Shown piece by piece: positions 29,804-41,800 of a DNA stretch of 64,000 nt. Source of the DNA: Taeniopygia guttata (lineage: Eukaryota > Chordata > Aves > Passeriformes > Estrildidae); assembly GCF_048771995.1 (NCBI RefSeq), contig NC_133050.1, forward strand, positions 6,558,501 through 6,622,500. Direction: 5' to 3'. The translations under genes were made by a program, and so were the position numbers. Positions within the stretch are counted from its first letter, which is position 1; every line of letters begins with the position of its first letter. Under the pieces are notes generated by a model. The model ran no database searches. It saw nothing but the letters and a program-made list of their open reading frames with translations, and was not told the DNA's origin.

Positions 29804-32800
29804 TCACACCAGGTGGCCGCGGCCGTTGATGTAGATGCCGTTGGAGCTGGGCTTGGCCTGCAGCATCCCGTTCTCCTGCACGAAGTGCGTCATGGCCGCC
29901 TTGATGGGGTCCCCCCCGCCGCCCCCTTCCTCCTCCTCCTCCTTGGGGTCCTTCCCGCCCGGTGGCGGCGGTGGCACCGCGGTGACAATGGGGACCACGG
30001 GGACGTCGGTCTGCGTCTCGATCTCCCGCACCGTGGAGAGCGTGGAGTAACTGCGGCCCTCGGGCTCCTCGCTCTGGGGACAAGGGACAGGGGACACGTC
30101 AGGGGCGCCACCGGGCGTGGGGCGGGGATTGATGGGGACGTGGGCACCGTGGGGACATCAGCATGGGGACATCAGCATGGGGACATGGGGGACATGGGGA
30201 CCAATGGGGACACAGGCACTGTGGGGACATGGGGACCATGGGGACATGGACAACGGGGACATCAGCACCATGGGGACATTGGCACCGTGGGGACATCAGC
30301 ATGGGGACCATGGGGACATGGGGACCATGGGGACATGGACAACGGGGACATCAGCACCATGGGGACATGGGCACCGTGGGGACATTGGCACCGTGGGGAC
30401 ATCAGCATGGGGACATGAGGACCAATGGGGACACAGGCACCATGGAGACATGGGGACCATGGGGACATCAGCATGGGGACACAGGGACCATGAGGACATG
30501 GACAAGGGGAGACAACACCATGGGGACATTGGCACCGTGGGGACATTGGCACCGTGGGGACATGGACAACGGGGACATCAACATGGGGACATTGGCACCA
30601 TGGGGACATGGACAAGGGGGACATCACCATGGGGACATGGGGACCGTGGGGACATGGCATTGATGGGGACACGGTCATCACTTGGGACACGGCCGCTGAT
30701 CAGAACAAGGGCAAGGACAGGGACACCAAAGGGGACATGGGGAGGACCAGGTGACGTGGGCACCACGGGGACATGGGCATAACCAGTGACATGGGCACTG
30801 CGGGGGTGACAGGAGAGTCACTGGGGACACAGACACCCCCAGGAACGCGGTGCCCCCTGTGTCCCCCATGTCCCCCGTGTCCCCGTGTCCCCGTGTCCCC
30901 GTGGCTCACCATGGCGGAGCAGATGCTGGTGCCACGCAGGCTGTCCCCACGCAGGCTGTCCCCTCGCAGGCTGTCCCCTCGCAGGCTGCCCTGGCGACTC
31001 TCCGTCCGCAGCTGCAGCGTCTCCTCCAGCTGGGACAGCCCGGTCAGCGCCCAGGACACCCACGGACACCCCATGGACAACCCATGGACTGACCCCATGG
31101 ACACCCCAAAGTCTGACCCCATGGACACCCCATGGACATTCCATGGACTGACCCCATGGACACCCCATGGACACCCCATGGACTGACCCCATGGACACCC
31201 ACGGACACCCATGGACACCCCATGGACACCCCAAAGTCTGACCCCATGGTCACCCCATGGACACCCCTGGACACCCCATGGACTGACCCCATGGACACCC
31301 TCAGACACTCCATGGACTGACCACATGGACACCCCAAAGTCTGACCCCATGGTCACCCATGGACACCCCATGGACACCCCCGGAAACCCCATGGACACCC
31401 CATGGTCTGACCCCACGGACACCCCCAGACACTCCATGGACACCCCAAAGTCTCCCCCCATGGACACCCCATGGACACCCCAAAGTCTCACCCCACGGAC
31501 ACCCCAAAGTCTGACTCCACGGACACCCCACAGCCCAACCCAAGCCGCCTTCCTTGGTCACCCCAAGGCCCTGCTCCCCCCACCCCGTGTCCCCCAATCC
31601 CCTCCCACGGGCCCCCCAATCCCCTCCAATGGGGTCCCCCCACCCCGGGACCCCCAGATTCCTCCCGGCCCCCCAATCTCCTCCCAGCCCCCGGTTTCCG
31701 TGCCCCACCTGTGCCCGGGGGTCGCTGCCGTGGCTGGAGTGGAGCCTCCGGATGGAATTCTCCCGGGTCAGCGTCAGCTCCTCCTCGCTGGGGACACGGG
31801 GGACACTCAGCACCGGTGTCCCCTCCCCTGTCCCCTCATCTCCTGCTGTGTCCTCCCCTTGTCCTCCGTGTCCCTCATGTCCTCCATGTCTATCCCATGT
31901 CCCCATCGTGTCCCCCATGTCCCCACATCACGCACAGCCCCCTATGCCCTCCATGTCCCCATGTCCCTCCATGTCCCCCATGTCCCTCCATGTCCCCATG
32001 TCCCCCCATGTCCCTCCATGTCCCCCATGTCCCTCCATGTCCCCATGTCCCTCCATGTCCCCATGTCCCCCCATGTCCCTCCATGTCCCCCAAGTCTCTC
32101 ATGTCCCCATGTCCCCCATGTCCCCATGTCCCTCATGTCCTCTGTGTCCCTCCATGTCCCCCATGTCCCTCCATGTCCCCATGTCCCTCCATGTCCCTCA
32201 TGTCCCTCATGTCCCCCATGTCCCCCAAGTCTCTCATGTCCCCATGTCCCTCTGTGTCCCTTGTGTCCCTCATGTCCCCCATGTCCCCCATGTCCCTCAT
32301 GTCCCTCCATGTCCCCATGTCCCTCCATGTCCCTCATGTCCCTCATGTCCCCCATGTCCCCAAGTCTCTCATGTCCTCTCTGTCCCCCCATGTCCCACCA
32401 TGTCCCTTGTCCCTCCATGTCCTCTGTGTCCCATGTCCCCCCATGTTCCTCATGTCCCCATGTCCCACCATGTCCCAGTGTCCCTCAGTGTCCCCCCGTG
32501 CCCCCCCCGTGTCCCCCAATGCCACCATGTCCCCCATGTCCCCGTGTCCCCTCCCTTACTACTTCTCGGAGATGCGCTGGGTCTTGCGTTTGTGGTACAG
32601 GGTCATGACCACCACCACGATGACGAGGACGCAGAGCAGGACGGCGGCGATGACCCCGACCACGACCACCGAGGCCGACACCAGGTCCACGCGGCGCACG
32701 GTGTCCTCTGCGGGCACCCACGGGGGTCAGGGGACACCCCAGACCGGGGGACACCCCACGGGGGTCAGGGGACACCCCGGACCGGGGGACACCCCAAAGA

Positions 32801-35800
32801 GGAGGGAGAACTCAAAGGGATGAGAGGAACACCCCAAAGAGGGTCAGGGGACACCTCAAACAGAGAAGAGACCTCAAAAGGAGGAAACGCCCCAAAGAGG
32901 GTCAGGGGATCCCCCAAAACAGGTGAAAATCCCCAAAGGGGTCAGGGGGACACCCCAAAGAGGGGGAGACCTCAAAGAGTGTCAGGGGGACACCACAAAG
33001 GCAGGAGATACCTCCAAGGGGAGCAGGGGATATCCCAAAGATGAAGGAGACCTCAAAAAGGGTCAGGGGGACACTCTAAAGGGGGGGACACCCCAAAAAG
33101 GGTCAGAGGGACACCCCAAAGAGAGAGCAGACCCCAGAGATGGTCAGGTGGGATGACGGACAGATGGACAGGCCCACGGTCAGTGGGTGGGTGGGTGACC
33201 AATGGGCGGGGATGGACAGCAGTGGGGATGGATGGACAGATGGACGGACGGTCGGACGGATGGATGGATGGATGGATGGATGGATGGATGGATGGATGGA
33301 TGGATGGATGGATGGATGGATGGATGATGGATGGATGGATGGATGGATGGATAAGCAGGAATCTGGAGGCATGACCAGATGGGGGAGTGGACAGCAGGGT
33401 GGGTGACGGGACAGAAGGATTGAGGAGTGGACAGAAGGGTGGATGAGTGGACAGGAGGATTGAGGAGTGGACGGCAGGGTGGATGAGTGGACAGAAGGAT
33501 TGAGGAGTGGACAGAAGGGCAGAGGAGTGGACAGAAGGACAGAGGAGTGGACGGCAGGGCGGGTGAGGGGACGGAAAGGTGGATGAGCGGGCGGAAGGGC
33601 GGGTGAGCAGGCAGTGAGTAAAGCAGGGCTGGATGAGCACACGGTGAGTGGATGGGCGTGGAAGGGGGATGGACATTGGTGGGATGGGCACAGGGTGGGA
33701 GGAGCAGAGGAGGGAGGGACGGACAGGGGGGTGGACGTGTGGATGGATGATGGAAGGATGGATGGATGGATGAAGGGATGGATGGATGGATGGATGATGG
33801 ATGGATGGATGATGGATGGATGGATGGATGGATGGATGGATGGATGGATGGATGGATGGATGGATGGATGATGGATGGATGGATGGATGATGGATGGATG
33901 ATGGATGGATGGATGGATGGATGAAGGGATGGATGGATGGATGGATGATGGATGGATGGATGGATGATGGATGGATGGATGGATGGATGGATGGATGGAT
34001 GGATGGATGGATGGATGGAGGGATGATGGATGGATGGATGGAGGAATGGATGGAGGGATGGATGGACAAGTGGATGGTCAGATGAACGGACAGACAGACA
34101 TACAGACAGATGCAGAAACCAAGCCCAGCACTGCCCTCACCCCCACCCTCGGAGGTGTCCCCGCTGCCGCTGTCCCCACCTGTGGCGCGTCCCCGGATGC
34201 TGACGTTGGCCCGGGCCTCCTTGGCGGCCACGCGGTTGGACACTCGGCACACGTAGTCGCCGGCGTCGGCCACGGCCAGCGGCCGCTGGAACAGCAGCGT
34301 GTCCCCCTTGGCCCTGACGCCCGCGGGCAGCGGCGCGTCCACCCTGCGGGGACAGCCCGGTGTCAGCCCGGTGACACAGCCGGTGACACAACCGGTGACA
34401 GAACCGGTGACAGAACCGGTGTTAGCCCGGTGTCAGCCCGGTGACACAACCGGTGTCAGCCTGGTGTCAGCCCGGTGACACAACCGGTGACACAACCGGT
34501 GACACAACCGGTGACAGAAACAGTGACGTCCCGGTGTCAGCGCGGTGACACAGCCGGTGACAGAACCGGTGTCAGCCCAGTGACACAACCGGTGACAGAA
34601 CCGGTGACAGAACCGGTGACAGAACCGGTGACAGAAACAGTGACATCCCAGTGTCAGCCCGGTGACACAACCGGTGACAGAACCGGTGACAGAACCGGTG
34701 TCAGCCCCGGTGACAGAACCGGTGACAGAACCGGTGACAGCCCCGGTGACAGAACCAGTGACAGAAACAGTGTCAGCCCCAGTGACAGAACCAGTGACAG
34801 CCCGGTGACAGCCCAGTGACAGAACTAGTGTCAGCCTGGTGACAGAAGCAGTGACAGCCCTGGTGTCAGCCCCGGTGACAGAACTGGTGACATCCCGGTG
34901 TCAGCCCCAGTGACAGAACCAGTGACAGCCCTGGTGACACCCCCGGTGACATGTCCTGGTGACAACTCCCAGTGCCAACCCCCTGTGACACCCCCTGTGA
35001 CATCTCCTGGTGACATCTCATGGTGACACCCCTGGTGACACCCCCGGTGACACCCCCGGTGACACCCCCTGTGACACCTCCTGGTGACACCCCGGTGACA
35101 CCCCCGGTGACACCCCCGGTGACACCCCCCGGCCTGCCCGGGCGGGTGGCGGTGGCGGCGGTGCCATCAAAGCCGGCGGTGCCGGTTCCCACGGGTGACG
35201 CCCAGCCGGGCACCGCGGGGCCTGCCCGGGCACGCGGCACTGCCGGGCCCAGCCACGGCGGCACCGGCACCGGGACGGGCACGGGCGTGGGCAGGGACTG
35301 GGGGTGGGCAGGCGTGGCAGGGACAGGGGTGACACAGCAGGGACACGGCACAGGGACATGGCACAGGGACATGGCACAGGGACATGGGGTGACACAGCAG
35401 GGACATGGGGGACATGGGCACAGGGACATGGGCACAGGGACAGGGGGACATGGCATGGACAGGGGAATGTGGCAGGGACCTGGGTGACACAACAGGGACA
35501 CGACAGGGACATGGGCACAGGGACACGGGCACAGGGACATGGCACAGGAGCAGGGGGATGTGGCAGGGACATAAGGGACACAGCAGGGACATGGGGGACA
35601 TGGGCACAGGGACATGGGGGGACACAGCAGGGACATGGGGGGACATGGGCACAGGGACATGGGGGACATGGGCACAGGGACATGGGGGGACACAGCAGGG
35701 ACATGGGGGGACATGGGCACAGGGACATGGGGGACATGGGCACAGGGACATGGCGGGACACAGCAGGGACATGGGGGACATGGGCACAGGGACATGGGGG

Positions 35801-38800
35801 ACACCAACACAGGTAGCAGGGACACGGCAGGGCTATGGGACACGGTCAGGGGACACGGTGGGGACAGAGCTGGGGCAGGGGACACCACAGGGACACCACA
35901 GGGACACCACAGGGACACCACAGGGACACCACAGGAACACCAAAGGGACACCAACGTGCTCCAGACCCTGCTGGGGACACAGCCATGCTCTGGGGACACA
36001 GGCGAGGGGACCCAGAGCTGGGGGCTGTGGGGGGGTGACAGGGGGTGACAGGGGGTGACAGGGGGTGACAGTGGCCTCACCGTGTCCAGTTGTAGGTAGG
36101 GGGGGGGTTGCCGTCCCCCAGGCAGGTCAGTGCCGCCCCCTCCATCCCCTCCTGCCACTCGGCCGTGTGGCCCAGCACCGACGCGTCCGACAGGTCTGGG
36201 GACACCGAGGGGACAGTCAGGGGACAAGGTCCCACGGCCCCGCTGTGCCCCCCATGGCCACGGTGTCCTCCTGTGCCCCCCATCCTCCCCCTGCCCAATG
36301 TCCCACCCTGTGTGTCCTCAGTGTCAGCATCCCCCCAGTGTCACCTGTGTCCCCACGCTCCCGATGCCACCTGTGTCCCCCGTGTCCCCAACACCCTCCA
36401 CCTGCCCAGCGCCCACGATGTCCCCAAAGTCCCCAAAGTCCCCAGTGCTCCCCACATTCCCATGTCCCCAGTGGCCCCAGTGTCCCCAACACGCTCCATG
36501 TCCCCAGTGTCCTCCATGTCCCCAATGTCCCCAACACCCTCCGTGTCCCCAGTGTCCTCCACACCTCTCGATATCCCCAGTGCCTCTGTGTCCCTCAAGG
36601 CTCCATGTCCCCAGTGCCCATCATGTCCCCAATGCCCTCCATGTCCCCCATGTCCCCAAAACCCTCCATGAACCCCCTGACCCCAACACCCTCTGTGTCC
36701 CCAATGCCCTCCATGAAAACCCCTGTCCCCAATGCCCCCCATGTCCCCAACACCCTCTGTGTCCCCAATGTCCTCCATGTCCCCAATGCCCATCACACCC
36801 CATGTCCCCAACACCCCCAATGCCCCCCATGTCCCCCACACCCCCCATGTCCCCAATGCCCCCCATGCCCCCCATGTCCCCAACAATCCCCACGTCCCCA
36901 ACGCCCCCCATGTCCCCCAAGCTCTCCACACCCCCCATGTCCCCCATGTGTCCCACACCCCCCATGTCCCCAATACCCTCCATGTCCCCCATGTCCCCAA
37001 CACTCCCCACATCCCCAATACCCCCCATGTCCCCAACACTCCCCACACCCCCCATGTCCCCAATGTCCCCAGAGCTCTCCACACTCCCTATGTGCCCCAC
37101 ACCCTCCATGTCCCCAATGTCCCCAACACTCCCCACACCCCCCATGTCCCCCACACCCCCCATGTCCCCAATGCCCCCCATGTCCCCCATGTCCCCAACA
37201 CTCCCCACATCCTCCATGTCCCCCATGTCCCCACTGCTCTCCACACTCCCCATGTCCCCCACACTCCCGATGTCCCTCATGTCCCCAACACTCCCCATGT
37301 CCCCCACACCCCCCATGTCCCCAATACCCCCCATGTCCCCAACACTCCCCACACCCCCCATGTCCCCAACACTCCCCACATCCCCAACACCCCCCATGTC
37401 CCCACTGCTCTCCACACCCCCCATGTCCCCAACACCCCACATCCCCCACATCCCCCACACCCCCCATGTCCCCAGTGTCCCCCATGTCCCCCATGTCCCC
37501 AACACTCCCCACATCCCCAACACCCCCCATGTCCCCAGAGCTCTCCACACTCCCTATGTGCCCCACACCCCCCATTGTCCCCAACACTCCCCATGTCCCC
37601 AACACCCCCCATGTCCCCAACACTCCCCACACCCCCCATGTCCCCAACACTCCCCACACCCCCCATGTCCCCACTGCTCTCCCCACCCCCCACACCCCCC
37701 ACGCCCCCCAGGCCCCGGCGGTGCCCGCTGGCGCACAGGCGACGCTGAGCAGGTGGGTGATCCTCTTCTCGTGGCGCAGGCCGGGGTGTGCCACCACGCA
37801 GGTGAGGCTCTTGCCGTTCATGCTGCGCCCGGGCACCAGGAAGAACTCGCTGGTGACGGAGGCGGAGCGCGCGTGGGCCGAGCGCCGCGTGGCGTTGGTG
37901 CCCCTCACCTCGGTCTCCCAGCGCACCGTGGGCACCGGGCTGCCCTCGGCCGTGCACGAGGCCGCCAGCGTCCGGCCCTGCCCCTCCTCCAGCGGCGGGC
38001 CCGGGTTCAGGATGGGCAGCGGGGGCACTGCCGGGGGACAGGGTGGGATGGTGGTGGTGGTGATGGGGTTGGTTGGGTGCTCGGTGTGTCCCTGTTGTGT
38101 CCCCAAAGTCCCCAAGTCCCCCATGCCCGTGGGGTTCCCTCTGCCCTCCACGTGCCCCATGTCCCCTGTGCCCCCCATGTCCCATGTGTCCCCATGTCCC
38201 ATGTGTCCCCCATGTCCCCTGTGTCCCAGATGCCCCATATCCCATCCCCCATGTCCCCAGCCCCACATCCCTGTCCTGTGTCCCCTGTCCCCATGCTTCC
38301 ATGCCCCATGTCCCCATGATGTCCCCTGTGCCCCATGTCCCTGTCCCTGTATCCCCCGTGTCCTCACGTCCCCATCCCCATGTCCCCGTCCCCATGTCCC
38401 TGTCCCTGTGTCCCCATGTCCCCTGTCCCCATGTCCCTGTATCCCCCGTGTCCCCACGTCCCCATCCCCATGTCCTCGTCCCCAAGTCCCCTGTACCCGT
38501 GTCCCCATGTCCCCTGTCCCCATGTCCCTGTCCCTGTGTCCCCATGTCCCTGTATCCCCCATGTCCCCATGTCCCTGTCCCTGTATCCCCCACATCCCTG
38601 TCCCCATGTCCTCATCCCCGTGTCCCCATGTCCCTGTCCCTGTCCCCATGTCCCTGTGCCCCATGTCCCCATGATGTCCCCTGTGCCCCATGTCCCTGTC
38701 CCTGTGTCCCTGTATCCCCCACATCCCCACATCCCCATATCCCCATGATGTCCCCTGTGCCCCATGTCCCTGTTCCTGTATCCCCCACGTCCCTGTCCCT

Positions 38801-41800
38801 GTGTCCCTGTGCCCCATGATGTCCCCATGATGTCCCCTGTGCCCCACGTCCCCATCCCTGTGTCCCTGTATCCCCCACATCCCCACGTCCCCATGTCCCC
38901 ATGATGTCCCCGTGTCCCCACGATGTCCCCTGTGCCCCACATCCCCTGTCTCCATGTCCCTGTATCCCCCACATCCCCACATCCCGATGTCCCCATGATG
39001 TCCCCTGTGCCCCGTGTCCCTGTATCCCCCACATCCCCACGTCCCCACGATGTCCCCACGATGTCCCCACGCCGCCCCCGTGTCCCCGCGCTCACCCAGC
39101 ACGCGCAGTGTCAGGCGCCCCTCGAAGCTGCCCATGGGGAAGGTGATGAGGTGGCACTCGTAGTCGCCCTCGTCGCCCTGCACGGCGTTGCGCAGGACGA
39201 TGTCCCCGTCGCCGAGGTGGCCGCGGCCGTGGCGCAGGACACGGCCGGTGAAAGGCTCCTGCACGTGCTCGCCGTGCTCGGGGTTCAGCACCGCCACCTC
39301 GGCGGCCGCCGCGCCCGGGCCGCGCTTCAGCCACGTCACCTGCACCACGCGCTCCTGCTCCTGCGCCCGGTACCGGCACGGCAGCACCACGTCCTGGCCC
39401 AGCACCGCCGTCACGCTGCGCGGCACCTCCACGCGCCCCGCGCCTGCGGGACACGGGGATGGCAGGGTCACACCTGGGGGACACCCCAGTGACACCTGAG
39501 TGTGGCACCTGAGTGTGGGTACAGGCACCTCCACGCGCCCGGCGCCTGCGGGACCGGAGGGACAGAGGGGTGACACCTGGGTGGGACACCTGAGGGACAC
39601 CTGGGACACCTGAGTGTGGGTACAGGCACCTCCACGCGGCCGGCGCCTGCGGGACACGGGGACGGTGAGGGTGACACCTGGGGGACAGCTGGGACACCCC
39701 AGTGACACCTGAGCGACACCTGAGATACCTGAGGGACACCCCAGTGACACCTGAGGGACACCTCAGACACCTGGGTGTGACACCTGAGGGACAGCTGGGA
39801 CACCCCAGTGACACCTGAGACACCTGGGACACCCCAGTGACACCTGGGGGGCACCTGGGACCTCCACGCGGCCGGCGCCTGCGGGACACAGGGACAGCAC
39901 GGTGACACCTGGGGGACAGCTGGGACACCTGAGGGACACCAGGTACACCTGGGACACCTGGGTGTGACACATGGGACACCCCAGTGACACCTGAGGGACA
40001 CGCCAGTGACATCTGAGGGACATCTGAGACACCTGAGGGACACCTGAGTGTGGGTACAGGCACCTCCACACGCCCGGCGCCTGCGGGACACGGGGACAGT
40101 GAGGGTGACACCTGGGGGACACCTGGGACACCTGAGTGTGTGTACAGGCACCTCCACGCGGCCGGCGCCTGCGGGACACGGGGATGGCAGGGTCACACCT
40201 GGGGGACACCTGGGACACCCCAGTGACACCTGAGGGACACCTGAGGGACACCTGGGACACCCCAGTGACACCTGAGAGACACCCCAGTGACACCTGAAGG
40301 ACACCTGAGACACCTGGATGTGACACCTGAGGGACACCTGAGTGTGGGTACAGGCACCTCCACGCGGCCGGCGCCTGCGGGACACAGGGACGGTGAGTGT
40401 GACACCTGGGGGACAGCTGGGACACCCCAGTGACACCTGAGGGACACCCCAGTGACACCTGAGGGACACCTGAGGGACACCTGAGGGACACCTGGGACAC
40501 CCCAGTGACACCTGAGGGACACCCCAGTGACACCTGAGGGACACCTGAGGGACACCTGAGGGACACCTGAGGGACACCAGGGACACCTGAGTGTGACACC
40601 TGAGGGACACCAGGGACACCCCAGTGACCCCTGAGGGACACCTGAAGGACACCTGAGACACCTGAGGGACACTCTAGTGACACCTGAGACACCTGAGGGA
40701 CACCTGGGACACCCGAGGGACACTTGAATGTGACACCTGGGCACACCTGGGCACACCTGCAGGATTTGGGGTCCAGGTTGGGCTGACTGAGGTTTGGGGT
40801 GCAGGATTTGGGGTGGGGAGTTGGGGTGCAGATTTGGGACTCATGAGGTCCCTTTAGGCGTGAGTTTGGGGTGCAGAATTTGAGGGGCGGGATTTGGGGT
40901 GTGGGATTCGGGATGTAGGATTTGGGATGCAGGAGTTGGGGTGCAGATTTGGGGTGCAGGAGTTGGGGTGCAGATTTGGGGCGCAGATTTTGGGTGCAGA
41001 ATTTGGGGTGCAGATTTGGGGCTCATGAGGTCCCTTTAGGTGCGAGTTTGGGGTGCAGCATTTGGGGGACCTCCGGGGGAGGGGTTGAGGCGCATTTTTG
41101 GGGTGTGCATTTTTGGGGCCGCATTTTTGGGGGTGCATTTTCGGGGTGTATTTTTGGGGGCGCATTTTTGGGGGTGCATTTTTGGCAGGGGGCGTGTCCA
41201 GCAGTTTAGGGGGGGCGTGTCCCGCAGTTTTGGGGGGGCGTGTCCCGCAGTTTTGGGGGGGCGTGTCCCGCCCCGCCGCCGCCAGAAGCGGCCGGGCCGG
41301 CCCGTCCAGCCCAACCGGCCGGGACGGATCCCGCGCTGCCGCCCCCGCCGAGCCCCCCGGGGGCTCCCCAAAATTCCCCCCGGCACCCCAAAACCCCCCC
41401 GGGGACCCCCAGACTCATTAACCCCTTCATTAATCACCCCGTGCCTCAGTTTCCCCGAGCGCCGCCGCGCCGGCAGAGCCCGGGGGGAGCTCGGGGGGTC
41501 CCGGGGGGGCCCCACGGGGGTCGCGGCGGCCGTGGGGCGGTTCTGGGGTTCCGTGGGGAGGTTCCCCCCTCGGGGCGTCCCCACCCAGCGGGGCCCGAGC
41601 GCGTGGGAACCGGCGCGGGAACCGGCAGAACCGGCCCCGCCGCCCCACGCCCCGGCCGCGCGCGGGGGGGGCCCGAAACGGCCCCGCCAGCGGAGACCGG
41701 GGGGTCCCCGAGGGTCCCGGGGGGTCCCGGGGGTCCCCCCAAACTCCTCCGGGGGTCCCCGTGGGGCAGAGCCCCGCGTGGGGGGGAGGGGAGCCGCTCG

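Noticed and set aside
36793-39750. A 985-residue minus-strand open frame
   Set aside because: It joins two true NECTIN4 exons through repeat introns that happen to lack stops; splice sites and nectin homology define the real exons.
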